Shown here piece by piece: positions 25,323 to 33,626 of a DNA stretch of 63,864 bases. The stretch comes from Candidatus Bathyarchaeota archaeon (GTDB taxonomy: Archaea > Thermoproteota > Bathyarchaeia > Bathyarchaeales > DTEX01), in contig JANXEA010000004.1 of the NCBI GenBank assembly GCA_025059045.1, positions 1-63,864 on the forward strand, in the 5' to 3' direction. Within the stretch, counting starts at the first letter, position 1, and the number at the start of each line of letters is the position of its first letter. Made by a program: the position numbers and the translations under genes. The notes under the pieces were generated by a model. The model did not search any database, was not told the DNA's origin, and saw only the letters and a program-made list of their open reading frames with translations.

Positions 25323-25886
25323 CTACTTTAAGCTTAGGTATAAGAGAATTAGAACAGCGATGAAAGTAAATAGATCCGGAAGCATTGCGAATGGGCCTAG
25401 ACCAAACGCACGAAAACCAAAAACCCAATGGAGTAATGGATTAGAAGCCAGTGTGTAAAGAAGCAAGGTTAAAGAGAATATTATCAGTCCCGCCGTAAAA
25501 TTCGATTTTGTCTTCCTATATACTCCAAGATATATGATGAGCAGGATCGTTGTGATTGCGGCATTCGCAGTTGAGATTACCGTCTTAACGGTATAGAAAA
25601 GTTCAATGTCTCCCGGTGGCGGCGGATTAATCCCCCACTCCCTAAGTTTCGCTCTGACCGCCGACTGAATCTCCGGCCAAGGTCTATTATTTCTTCTCAT
25701 AGTCTCAATCAATTGTTCAATCTCAAGGTTCCTTTGCTCAGTAAGGTTCAGCCGCTCTCTTCCCAGAAACTCAATCAACGAGCCTACCGGACCCGTTACA
25801 ATCAAGAGTAAGGTAAACAAGATTATGATCAACACTAACGCGGCAATAACTAAAATTCTCTCTCTACTACTCATCAATTTCTTCAT
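25323..25886 (-). CDS. Four-helix membrane protein paired with a winged-helix regulator
   Basis: This 187-residue protein has an N-terminal membrane helix (about residues 10-32), an extracellular segment rich in charged residues and prolines (about 45-93, ending GINPPPPGD), and three more helices toward the C-terminus. It follows the wHTH gene with no spacer and must be co-transcribed. Pairs of a small winged-helix protein and a membrane protein of this kind are common in archaea and are thought to form membrane-linked regulators. The ligand or signal is unknown. Confidence 0.65.
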   Translation of the reverse strand: MKKLMSSRERILVIAALVLIIILFTLLLIVTGPVGSLIEFLGRERLNLTEQRNLEIEQLIETMRRNNRPWPEIQSAVRAKLREWGINPPPPGDIELFYTVKTVISTANAAITTILLIIYLGVYRKTKSNFTAGLIIFSLTLLLYTLASNPLLHWVFGFRAFGLGPFAMLPDLFTFIAVLILLYLSLK

Positions 25887-26207
25887 TCACTCTTTCCTCC
25901 TTTTTTCTTTTTCCCAAATTTTCTCCAAAATCTCCTCGAACAGAGCATAGTTCTCCTCCATCTCTTGGGTTAGAAAGTATGTGAGACCATACCTGCCACC
26001 AGCAGAGGTTATAATCTTATTCTCTTCTAGAACCTCAAGATGATGCCTAATAGTTCTATAGTCCATCCCTAGAAGATTCGCCAGCTGATTAGCATTTTTT
26101 GGTGACTCTTTAAGAGCCTTTATTATCTGAGCACGCGTAGCCCCGCCCCTTGTGCCAGCTATCAACCATCCCAGAACATATCGTAAGGGGCGATATCTAT
26201 AAGCCAT
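25887..26207 (-). CDS. Winged-helix transcriptional regulator (ArsR-like)
   Basis: This 106-residue protein carries a winged helix (about residues 22-85): RAQIIKALKESPKNANQLANLLGMDYRTIRHHLEVLEENKIIT, followed by a short wing and a charged helical tail. It is transcribed divergently from the MacB-like exporter, with 166 or 214 bases between the starts. The shared element near that exporter and the two secreted-protein genes is a candidate binding site for it. That link is inference. Confidence 0.82.
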   Translation of the reverse strand: MAYRYRPLRYVLGWLIAGTRGGATRAQIIKALKESPKNANQLANLLGMDYRTIRHHLEVLEENKIITSAGGRYGLTYFLTQEMEENYALFEEILEKIWEKEKRRKE

Positions 26208-26333
26208 TCATCTTTGGCTCCTTTTCGCAATAAATGATCGGTCCCTTAGTCAATATATCCGGTTTATGCTGCTTATTTGATAGATTGATTTGGCATATAT
26301 CTCTGTAATGATGATTTGGATGGATTAAAAAAG

Positions 26334-26355
26334 ATTCTGAGAAAATTCTGAAAAA
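26334..26355 (+). promoter_or_regulatory. Tandem 11-base repeat with shared element, copy 3, at the MacB-like promoter
   Basis: ATTCTGAGAAA (26334-26344) is followed at once by ATTCTGAAAAA (26345-26355), and then by ATATTAAATAG, the likely TATA box. The second repeat matches the element seen upstream of the two secreted-protein genes except for one extra A. A tandem direct repeat next to a TATA box suggests an operator. Confidence 0.55.
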
Positions 26356-26421
26356 ATATTAAATAGAATCGCGGTGACGTTTCGTTTCTTGTATGAACGC
26401 AAAAGTGGCGGGACAACTGAA

Positions 26422-27651
26422 ATGTCTTTTGAGTTGAGCTTGGCCCTTCGAAACTTAGGAAGGAGAAAACTCCGCACAGGGCTAACTGTTTCAGGCATCG
26501 TTGTCGGAATCACTCTAATGTTTGTACTCATGTCTCTTATCTCAACTATGGACGTGCAGTCTAGGCGGATGATTAGAGCACTTGGTGGCGCAGATATAAC
26601 AGTCTCTAACTCCACTAGGATGGGACGCTTCGGATTCGAAGGCTTTCTGATGACAACTATAACAATGGACCAATCAATTATGAATATCATAAAAGACATC
26701 GCAGGAGTATATGCTGTCTCTCCCCAGCTCTCTCTGAACGGATTTGTTAACGGTAATCGCTGCTCTCTAAACGGTATAGACCCAGAAACCTACTATATTG
26801 TAGTAGGAGATCTAAACATCGTGAGCGGAAGAACACTCTCAAGAGATGATAATTATAGGATTGTCCTAGGACGAACATTGGCGGATAACGCAGGAATAGG
26901 TGTTGGACAGACCGTTACAGTTGGTATGAACTCAACAAGCGGCTACAGATTCACTGTTATCGGAATATTCGAGACAGGAATGCCATTCCAAGAGATGGTC
27001 GGCTACATTCTTTTGAGTGACGCTCAAGCCATATCAAATCAAGAAGGTTTAGTAACTCAGATACTTGTAAAATGCATCGACCCAAATGATGTGAGCACCA
27101 TTACTGAGAAGATTTCAAACATGATCCCTGGAGTGAGAGTGACGGTGCCTACGGGAACAGTCCAGCAAGCATCCCAGATGCTGAATACGTTAACTATGTT
27201 CTTTGCCACGATAGGCCTAGTCGCATTGGTAGCGGGTAGCTTCGGCGTTGTCAATACGATGGTCATGTCCGTAAGTGAGAGAACCCGTGAAATTGGGACA
27301 TTAAAAGCCATCGGTGCAAAGAACATCGAGATATTAAAGATATTCCTTACTGAGGCATTATTAATCGGTCTTCTAGGAGGCTTGATTGGGGTCGGAGCAG
27401 GTATAGCCCTATCCTACCTATTTCCGTATCTATCCCAGTTCATTGGCTTCATACCAACAGGAGGTACACCATTCGGCAGAATGGGACCAGGCCTAAGAGG
27501 GGCATCAACAATAACCCTGACGCCCACATTGGACCCGCTGATCATATTCTTCTGTCTCTCTTTAGGCATCTTAGTAGGTGTTCTAGCCGGACTTTATCCG
27601 GCATGGCGTGCTTCACGCATGAAGCCTGTGGAGGCGCTTAGACATGTCTAA
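26422..27651 (+). CDS. MacB-like ABC transporter permease
   Basis: From ATG 26422 the protein has 409 residues. It starts with SFELSLALRNLGRRKLRTGLTVSGIVVGI, the usual start of MacB/FtsX permeases, followed by a first membrane helix, a large extracellular domain (about residues 45-270) and three C-terminal helices, ending YPAWRASRMKPVEALRHV. An upstream in-frame ATG (26374) would precede the expected transcription start, so I reject it. The ATPase gene overlaps by eight bases. The pair probably exports lipoprotein or peptide substrates, or senses the envelope. Confidence 0.88.
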   Translation: MSFELSLALRNLGRRKLRTGLTVSGIVVGITLMFVLMSLISTMDVQSRRMIRALGGADITVSNSTRMGRFGFEGFLMTTITMDQSIMNIIKDIAGVYAVSPQLSLNGFVNGNRCSLNGIDPETYYIVVGDLNIVSGRTLSRDDNYRIVLGRTLADNAGIGVGQTVTVGMNSTSGYRFTVIGIFETGMPFQEMVGYILLSDAQAISNQEGLVTQILVKCIDPNDVSTITEKISNMIPGVRVTVPTGTVQQASQMLNTLTMFFATIGLVALVAGSFGVVNTMVMSVSERTREIGTLKAIGAKNIEILKIFLTEALLIGLLGGLIGVGAGIALSYLFPYLSQFIGFIPTGGTPFGRMGPGLRGASTITLTPTLDPLIIFFCLSLGILVGVLAGLYPAWRASRMKPVEALRHV

Positions 27652-28327
27652 AATCATTGTTAGAACCATTGGATTATCAAAGACTTATAGGCGGGGGCTC
27701 ATCACTATCAAAGCCCTAAATAACGTGGATCTACAGATAGCTGAGGGAGAGATTGCATGCATAATGGGTCCCTCGGGGTCAGGGAAGACAACGCTTCTCA
27801 ACCTCATAGGAGGCTTGGATAAGCCTACCCATGGCAAAGTCTTCGTCGACGGCACTGACATAACAAGCCTAAACGATAGAGCTCTTGCTAACTATAGGCT
27901 TAGAAAAGTAGGATTCATATTCCAGTTCTATAACCTAATACCGACATTAACAGCGCTCGAGAATGTAGAGGTTCCACTAGCATTCGCAAAAGTTCCGAAA
28001 GATGAGAGGAAGGCTCGTGCATTAAACCTGCTTAGAACTGTTGGGCTGGAGGATCGGGCTGACCACAAACCGGACGAGCTAAGCGGAGGTGAACAGCAAA
28101 GGGTCGCAATTGCAAGAGCCTTAGCGAACAATCCCACATTGATATTGGCTGACGAACCTACGGGCGATCTGGATTCCAAATCGGCGGTCTCATTCATGAA
28201 GATTGTCAAGGAGCTCAACGCAAAGGAGGGTAGGACATTCATTATCGTAACTCATGATCCACTAGTCGTTGAACAGTGTTCAAGACTTTTCACAATACGG
28301 GATGGGCAGATAGAATCTATACATTGA
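27644..28327 (+). CDS. MacB/LolD-like ABC transporter ATP-binding protein
   Basis: This 227-residue ATPase has Walker A GPSGSGKT near residue 42, the Q-loop FQFYNLIPTLTALENVEVPL, the signature LSGGEQQRVAIARAL near residue 146, Walker B LILADEPTGDLDS and the H-loop VTHDP. The sequence is typical of the MacB/LolD branch, which powers mechanotransmission or export rather than uptake. It overlaps the permease gene, forming a two-gene operon. Confidence 0.92.
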   Translation: MSKIIVRTIGLSKTYRRGLITIKALNNVDLQIAEGEIACIMGPSGSGKTTLLNLIGGLDKPTHGKVFVDGTDITSLNDRALANYRLRKVGFIFQFYNLIPTLTALENVEVPLAFAKVPKDERKARALNLLRTVGLEDRADHKPDELSGGEQQRVAIARALANNPTLILADEPTGDLDSKSAVSFMKIVKELNAKEGRTFIIVTHDPLVVEQCSRLFTIRDGQIESIH

Positions 28328-28512
28328 CATCTTTTGATTCGCTTGAGAGATCAAAAGAAAAATAACGTGTATTTTAGCATTTAGACGTGCCTTTAGGGAT
28401 ATGTTAACGTTGTATACCAAAAGTTATCTCCAGAAGGTTTTTAAATCACCTTTGATTAGGATTTAGGGTCAAATTAGTTTATCCTCTCAAGGAACACTTC
28501 ACGGATTTAACA

Positions 28513-29106
28513 GTGGGAAGGAGCGGTTGGAAGACGTTCAATATCGTGACGTTAGAGGATTCGGTTCGGATTCCACCTGACAAATTCGGCCAGCCGCTTG
28601 AGGTAATAGCCCGTGAGCAGCTGAAGATGAGATACGAAGGCATAATCGACGAAGAACTGGGCTATGTTATCGCCGTAACAGACATCGAAGTCTCGCCTGT
28701 AGGAAAAATCATACCTGGAGATGGTGCAACCTATCATAAAGTGAATTTTACTCTATTAACTTTCTATCCGAAGCTGCAAGAAGTTGTTGAAGGAGAAGTT
28801 GTCGAAATCGCAGACTTCGGTGCATTCGTCAGAATTGGACCAGTTGACGCTCTGATCCATGTATCGCAGATTATGGATGACTTCATCTCATATGATGATA
28901 AGCAAGGGATACTGATGGGAAAAGAGACCAAAAGAAAAGTGACAACAGGAGATCGAATGAGAGTGCGCATAACCGCTGTATCCCTAGGTCGCGGAGGAAG
29001 CTTCGGAAAGATAGGCGTCACCGCGAGACAGCCATTCCTAGGGAATATTGAATGGATAGAGCAGGACATAAAAGGCGCCAAGCAGAAGACTGCGGAAAAA
29101 GAATAA
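28513..29106 (+). CDS. rpo7: RNA polymerase subunit Rpo7 (RpoE')
   Basis: This 197-residue subunit has the N-terminal RNP domain (FNIVTLEDSVRIPPDKFG; GYVIAVTDI) and a C-terminal S1/OB domain (about residues 80-165, GEVVEIADFGAFVRIGPVDALIHVSQI). With Rpo4 it forms the stalk of archaeal RNA polymerase. The GTG start at 28513 is the best available; an AT-rich TATA-like TTTTTAAATC lies at about 28437-28447. It leads a conserved archaeal string: rpo7, spt4, GTP-DPCK, rps24e, rps27ae. Confidence 0.93.
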   Translation: MGRSGWKTFNIVTLEDSVRIPPDKFGQPLEVIAREQLKMRYEGIIDEELGYVIAVTDIEVSPVGKIIPGDGATYHKVNFTLLTFYPKLQEVVEGEVVEIADFGAFVRIGPVDALIHVSQIMDDFISYDDKQGILMGKETKRKVTTGDRMRVRITAVSLGRGGSFGKIGVTARQPFLGNIEWIEQDIKGAKQKTAEKE

Positions 29107-29119
29107 GAAAGGAAGGATC

Positions 29120-29314
29120 GTGATAGGGATGGTGGAAAAGGCCTGCAGAAACTGCCACCTAATTTCCGACCAGAATACGTGTCCAAACTGTAAATCCTCT
29201 GACCTTAGCGAAGATTTCACTGGCTTAGCAATAATACTTGACCCGGAGAGATCTGCGATCGCCAATATAATGAAAATAGACCGAAAGGGCCGCTACGCCA
29301 TTAAGATAAGGTGA
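29120..29314 (+). CDS. spt4: Transcription elongation factor Spt4 (RpoE'')
   Basis: This 64-residue zinc protein has C9-x2-C12 and C21-x2-C24, followed by the Spt4 core DFTGLAIILDPERSAIA. Spt4 binds Spt5 and raises RNA polymerase processivity. The start may be the internal ATG at 29129 (MVEKACRNC). It lies 13 bases behind rpo7. Confidence 0.92.
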   Translation: MIGMVEKACRNCHLISDQNTCPNCKSSDLSEDFTGLAIILDPERSAIANIMKIDRKGRYAIKIR

Positions 29315-29329
29315 TGAAATATTCTTATT

Positions 29330-29845
29330 TTGACAGATGAATTAAGGGCTGAATTGAAAAGGCCGCTTGGATTGCTCCTTAAAAATTCAAATACACCTGC
29401 AGTTGAAAAACTACGAGATATTTTAGAAGCAAAAAAGCCTAAAAAGTTGATCGCTGTGGGGGATAGGGTTTCTAGGGATCTGTTAAAAAACGGTATCCGC
29501 CCAGATATGGTAATCATAGATTATAAGATTATGAGGGAACCAGTTGACCCGCTTGACTTTCAAGCTGAGAAAACATTTCACCTAGAGAATAGAGCTGGAA
29601 CAATATCCGAAGACTCTTGGAAAATAATTGGAGACGCCGCGAGATATAATGGGACAACAAAGATTGTAGTTGAAGGGGAGGAGGATCTATTAACGCTTGT
29701 TGCCGTATCATGTTCGCCATCGGGGTCCCTTGTAATCTATGGCCAGCCTCGGGAAGGAATTGTGGTCGTGGAGGTCACAGACTCAGCAAAGGAAAAAGTT
29801 AAAGATATAATTCGGAGAATGAGACAAGAGGTCTCGAAAAACTAA
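29330..29845 (+). CDS. GTP-dependent dephospho-CoA kinase (DUF359)
   Basis: This 171-residue enzyme matches the archaeal GTP-dependent dephospho-CoA kinase family: LIAVGDRVSRDLLKNGIRPDMVIIDYK near residues 40-66, HLENRAGTIS near residue 84 and IVVEGEEDLLTLVAV near residue 112. It carries out the last step of coenzyme A synthesis in archaea using GTP. The TTG start follows spt4 closely, and the location between spt4 and rps24e is conserved across archaea. Confidence 0.9.
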   Translation: MTDELRAELKRPLGLLLKNSNTPAVEKLRDILEAKKPKKLIAVGDRVSRDLLKNGIRPDMVIIDYKIMREPVDPLDFQAEKTFHLENRAGTISEDSWKIIGDAARYNGTTKIVVEGEEDLLTLVAVSCSPSGSLVIYGQPREGIVVVEVTDSAKEKVKDIIRRMRQEVSKN

Positions 29846-29859
29846 AGTAAGACCTTTGA

Positions 29860-30192
29860 TTGAAAAAGTTATCCCAAAGACTGGTGGGCAAAATGAAGGT
29901 TTCAATCATAGATCAGAGTCGTAACGAACTGTTAAAGAGGTTAGAAGTGAAATTCCAGGTCGAGCATCCAAACGATGGAACGCCGTCCAGGTTAGAAGTT
30001 AGAGAAAAGATTGCGAATAAACTTGGAATTGACGTAGAGAGGGTGTATGTAAGAAAGATGGAGACAAAAAGTGGGGTCAGAGTAGCCGTCGGAGAAGCAA
30101 TGATTTACGACACAGTCGACCAAGCTAAATATGTTGAACCGGAACACATAATACTCAGGAACGTCAAGAAGAAGGAAGAAAAGGTGCAATAA
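29860..30192 (+). CDS. rps24e: Small ribosomal subunit protein S24e
   Basis: This is S24e. The core begins MKVSIIDQSRNELLKRLEVKFQVEH, so the real start may be the ATG at 29893, 11 codons inside. The middle EVREKIANKLGIDVERVYVRKMETKSG and the ending AKYVEPEHIILRN are typical. It sits between the dephospho-CoA kinase and S27ae genes as expected. Confidence 0.92.
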   Translation: MKKLSQRLVGKMKVSIIDQSRNELLKRLEVKFQVEHPNDGTPSRLEVREKIANKLGIDVERVYVRKMETKSGVRVAVGEAMIYDTVDQAKYVEPEHIILRNVKKKEEKVQ

Positions 30193-30196
30193 GGAG

Positions 30197-30400
30197 ATGT
30201 CGCAAAAGAAGGAGAAATCCGTGCATTCCTACTACAAGATTGAAGGGTCAAAGGTCAAAAGGCTGTTACCGACATGTGAAAGATGCGGCGCCGGATACTT
30301 CATGGCTGATCATGGAGATCGCTACTCTTGTGGACACTGCGGCTTTACAAGATATAAGTCGGAAAACTCTTTGAAAAAAGAGAATTCGCACTTTGAGTGA
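30197..30400 (+). CDS. rps27ae: Small ribosomal subunit protein S27ae
   Basis: This 67-residue zinc-ribbon ribosomal protein has C27-x2-C30 (TCERCGAG) and C45-x2-C48 (SCGHCGFT), with the typical YFMADHGDRYSCGHCG core. It lies five bases behind rps24e. A C-terminal tail of about 15 residues (SENSLKKENSHFE) goes beyond the usual end. Confidence 0.92.
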   Translation: MSQKKEKSVHSYYKIEGSKVKRLLPTCERCGAGYFMADHGDRYSCGHCGFTRYKSENSLKKENSHFE

Positions 30401-30441
30401 TTGCTGTTTTTCGATTATCTATTATCTTCAGGTCCTTCCTC

Positions 30442-30648
30442 TTATGTCTTCTTGCTTATTGAAAGGTATAAGAGGATCCCTGAGAGCGCTAAGAAAATGA
30501 TCGTAAGTCCAATTACAAGCATCCTCACAGAGGAATACACATCAGTATATTCGAATAATGGAAGAAAGACCATCCATGAATACCATATTAGAAGCAGGCA
30601 GCATACCGAAGATATCACGTAGAAAATATTTATTCTTATTCCGCTCAA
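30442..30648 (-). CDS. Possible small two-helix membrane protein
   Basis: From the TTG at 30648 this ORF encodes 68 residues with two membrane helices (IFYVISSVCCLLLIWYSW; MLVIGLTIIFLALSGILLYL) and a lysine-rich end. A longer ORF runs to 30783 but would overlap the phosphodiesterase gene. The opposite-strand ORF (30401-30622) has no domain character. There is no family match I recognise, and support is limited. Confidence 0.35.
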   Translation of the reverse strand: MSGIRINIFYVISSVCCLLLIWYSWMVFLPLFEYTDVYSSVRMLVIGLTIIFLALSGILLYLSISKKT

Positions 30649-30738
30649 CCAATCACTTCCGCCGCAACCTATCCAAACTCTTTTAGGATATGACCTTTTA
30701 TTAATGGTTTTGCATAGAAAAAGATATAGAATGGAGAG

Positions 30739-31254
30739 TTGGAGAAGATAGATATGCGAATAGGGATAATTTCTGACACCCATGACAGGCTTGAACTAAT
30801 AGATAATATCGTTCGCAGGCTGAATGAGGAGAAACTGGATCTGGTTCTCCATGCAGGGGACTATATAGCACCCTTTGTAGTGGAGCGATTTAGACCGTTA
30901 AATATGAAGATGATAGGCGTCTTAGGTAATAATGATGCGGAGAGAACGTTGCTTACCGAAAAATTCAAACAGATAGATAAGCAGATTACGGGTAAATTCG
31001 CTGAGATAATCGCCGACGGCTTAAAGATAGCATTACTTCATGGCGAGGAGGATTTGCTGCTGAACTCTATAATCAAGACTGGATACTATGATGTCGTTGT
31101 ACATGGGCATACGCATCGCGCTGAAATAAGAAGAGAAGGAAATACTGTTATCGTAAACCCAGGCGAAGTTTGTGGCTATCTAAGCAACCAATCAACTTAC
31201 GCAATTCTCAACACAGAACCTTTTGATGTCAAGATATGTCTAATTGATAAATGA
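30739..31254 (+). CDS. YfcE/MJ0936-type metallophosphoesterase
   Basis: This 171-residue enzyme has the calcineurin-like motifs in order: GIISDTHD (D and H), LHAGDYI, GVLGNNDAE, LLHGEE and VVHGHTHRAE. Together they bind two metals. MJ0936-like enzymes hydrolyse phosphodiesters. The start is probably the ATG at 30754 (MRIGIISDTHD), five codons inside the longest frame. Confidence 0.88.
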   Translation: MEKIDMRIGIISDTHDRLELIDNIVRRLNEEKLDLVLHAGDYIAPFVVERFRPLNMKMIGVLGNNDAERTLLTEKFKQIDKQITGKFAEIIADGLKIALLHGEEDLLLNSIIKTGYYDVVVHGHTHRAEIRREGNTVIVNPGEVCGYLSNQSTYAILNTEPFDVKICLIDK

Positions 31255-31282
31255 TCTTGAAGTTCTGCCTAACAGATATCTC

Positions 31283-31990
31283 TTATTTACGTATATGGTG
31301 GACTGGTGGGCCACATTTTTCTTCTCTCTTTCTCTCCTGAGCAGTTATATGAGCCTCTCTTAGAGGCGCAGGGATCCTGTACCGTCCTGCACAATGAACT
31401 ACTATCTTTATCGCATTATCTAAAGAGATCTTGTATCCTTGACTTACATATATCGGCTTAACATTCGGTCTTGTCGAGACCTCGGCGCCTATGATCTTTC
31501 CTTCGTGGACTATCAGTTTATGCGTTCTCTCATTAGTTTCGATGACCTCGCCGCAAAGCAAACCTTTGGCGACCCCAATTGTAGGAGCATCAAGCAGTAA
31601 ACCTAGATGTGTTGCAAAACCTAGATGGGATGGATGAGCATATCCATGTCCATCAACCAGGAACACGTCAGGTCTCGTCCTAAGCCTCTTAACTGCTGAA
31701 TAGGCTGGACGTATCTCCCTAAAAGATAATAGTGTTGGCACGTAAGGAAAATAGACGGTCTCCATTGACGTTTGCTTCTCAACAACCTGAAACGATTCAT
31801 AATCTAATACGGCGACGGCTCCAAATGCAAAATCGCCTGAATATGCCACGTCTACACCTGCAACAAGATTTATTTTACTCGGCAAGCAGTCTTCAATGAC
31901 TATTCTCTCTTTAAGAAGATTTTGCATTCTTCTCGCCTCCTCCAAAGAGATTCTAAGATGAGGAAGAATAGAAACAGACATATTGTCCAC
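31283..31990 (-). CDS. nfi: Endonuclease V
   Basis: This 235-residue nuclease matches endonuclease V: VAGVDVAYSGDFAFGAVAVLDY with the first catalytic Asp near residue 44, the wedge segment TVYFPYVPTLLSFREIRP, FLVDGHGYAHPSHLGFATHLG with the metal-site residues, and GVAKGLLCG. It cleaves DNA or RNA next to inosine. It is encoded 28 bases behind the SepRS gene on the same strand and may be read through from it. Confidence 0.92.
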   Translation of the reverse strand: MDNMSVSILPHLRISLEEARRMQNLLKERIVIEDCLPSKINLVAGVDVAYSGDFAFGAVAVLDYESFQVVEKQTSMETVYFPYVPTLLSFREIRPAYSAVKRLRTRPDVFLVDGHGYAHPSHLGFATHLGLLLDAPTIGVAKGLLCGEVIETNERTHKLIVHEGKIIGAEVSTRPNVKPIYVSQGYKISLDNAIKIVVHCAGRYRIPAPLREAHITAQERKREEKCGPPVHHIRK

Positions 31991-32018
31991 CCTGAGATAT
32001 ATGCAAAACTCTCATACT

Positions 32019-33626
32019 TCAATCCGATATTTCAGCTCTTATCCCCAAGAAAACGGGTCCATAAACATCAATCTTCTTCTTATGACTCATTATGTATCGG
32101 AGCACAGGATCACTTAGCTTCAGGTTAATGTCACTTAGGCGCCTAACCATCTTAACGCGGATGTCAACCCTACTTTTACCCGACTTCGCAGCCTCCTCGA
32201 TATTTGCTGCTGCAAATTTTGCAATGCCGTCAATATACCTAATTCCTGTGGATTTACCCTTTTCACGGACTTCCTTCAGTACGGGAATTTGCTCTCTTCC
32301 AGCAGGAGGCACGCCTAAGATGTTTCCATTATATACGTATAAGCAGTTCTCGCCAGCTGGTCCCATTAAGGTGGAGTTCGTCTCATTCTCGTAAAGGTAG
32401 ACTTGTACATGTTTCCCTAATAGTGATCCCTCGAACGCCAAGAATTCGCATGGGCTCGGCTCTTTTGCGTGCCTTATCGCCTCTGCGATTATCAGCTGGG
32501 CAATCTTGTCTCCTTCCTCTGTCTCTGGTTGAATGTCAAAGCTTATGCTTCTGGCTATTTCCTCGTCTGAATATGCAATTTCCCTATAGAATTGAGGATA
32601 GACAAGCCTTCTAATGTCTTCTTCACAGTGAGTAACCAATGCCAGCCGCTCCACACCAATCCCAACGTTCAAAACCGGATATTCCAAGTTGTACCTAGCT
32701 AGGGCAATAGGGCTGTACATGCCATAATCTACTACCTCAACCCACCTCTTCGATACTGGATTGTAGATGAAGCCCTCATACTCTGTTCCCGGAGCATAAT
32801 ACTTTGATGTCGTCTTCTTCTTTACAAATCTAAATTCTTTGATTCCAAGAGGATCGAGTAACGCCCTCACTATTACCTCTCCATAGTCCTCACCAACCTC
32901 CTCATCCATTATAACGCAGCTCGCTGAATGATGAACGCGGAGATGAGTAGGATCTTCACTCTGTTCCCTTCTAAATCTGATATCAATCGAAAAGAGTTTA
33001 ATAGGGGTCTCCATTTTATGCTGCAGGGCTTGAAGCGTTAGGAACCAAGCGCTGGTCATATGCGATCTTAAAGTAAGATGTGAAGGCTCAGGTCGCAGGG
33101 TGGAAAACTCGGGAAAAACTTCTGAGACGACTCTTATCGCTGCCTGATCTGATGTTTCAAGTGCAGACGCGATTTTCTCGACAAGATCGTCGGAATCGAT
33201 TTCTCCCTTCTTATATTTTCTTAACACTTTCTGGAGAGCCGATATTTTTGCATCATCGATTGCTATACCTATCTTCTTTATCTCTTCGCATTTGCTTTTG
33301 CTTAAACCAATGTCAGGCCTTGGAAGAGCAGCCAGATAGTAGCATCGATCCAATATTATTGGCGCTTCCGGACCATATTGCTTATAGATCTCGTTTTCGT
33401 CGATGATAATTGGGTTCATAACCTCATCGAACCCTAATTCCAGAAATGATAGTCTGAGTCTTTGGATAAGATCATATATTGGATGTGATGCTCCATGCCT
33501 CCTAGCCGTCAACTTGGCCATGTTAGAGGATGATGGAAGTAGTTTTCTGCTTTCATACCAAGCGATTTCGAAGCCTTCTTTCTTCACGTTCTCCAGGATT
33601 TCTTTAGGCTCCAAAGGACCCTTCAT
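32019..33626 (-). CDS. sepS: O-phosphoseryl-tRNA(Cys) synthetase (SepRS)
   Basis: This 535-residue class II enzyme matches SepRS: ARRHGASHPIYDLIQRLRLSFLELGFDEVMNPIIIDE near residue 42, LTLRSHMTSAWFLTL near residue 185, motif 2 DIRFRREQSEDPTHLRVHHSAS near residue 214, and motif 3 YPVLNVGIGVERLALV near residue 318. It charges tRNA(Cys) with phosphoserine, which SepCysS then converts to Cys. This route is known from methanogens, Archaeoglobus and a few uncultured lineages. SepCysS is not in the window. Confidence 0.92.
   Translation of the reverse strand: MKGPLEPKEILENVKKEGFEIAWYESRKLLPSSSNMAKLTARRHGASHPIYDLIQRLRLSFLELGFDEVMNPIIIDENEIYKQYGPEAPIILDRCYYLAALPRPDIGLSKSKCEEIKKIGIAIDDAKISALQKVLRKYKKGEIDSDDLVEKIASALETSDQAAIRVVSEVFPEFSTLRPEPSHLTLRSHMTSAWFLTLQALQHKMETPIKLFSIDIRFRREQSEDPTHLRVHHSASCVIMDEEVGEDYGEVIVRALLDPLGIKEFRFVKKKTTSKYYAPGTEYEGFIYNPVSKRWVEVVDYGMYSPIALARYNLEYPVLNVGIGVERLALVTHCEEDIRRLVYPQFYREIAYSDEEIARSISFDIQPETEEGDKIAQLIIAEAIRHAKEPSPCEFLAFEGSLLGKHVQVYLYENETNSTLMGPAGENCLYVYNGNILGVPPAGREQIPVLKEVREKGKSTGIRYIDGIAKFAAANIEEAAKSGKSRVDIRVKMVRRLSDINLKLSDPVLRYIMSHKKKIDVYGPVFLGIRAEISD

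Noticed and set aside
26374-26421. Upstream ATG of the MacB-like permease
   Set aside because: It would lie before the expected transcription start given the TATA box at 26355-26365, and the family start matches the ATG at 26422.
30401-30622. Plus-strand ORF of 73 codons after rps27ae
   Set aside because: It starts right after the stop of rps27ae, has no domain character and overlaps a minus-strand ORF with two clear membrane helices.
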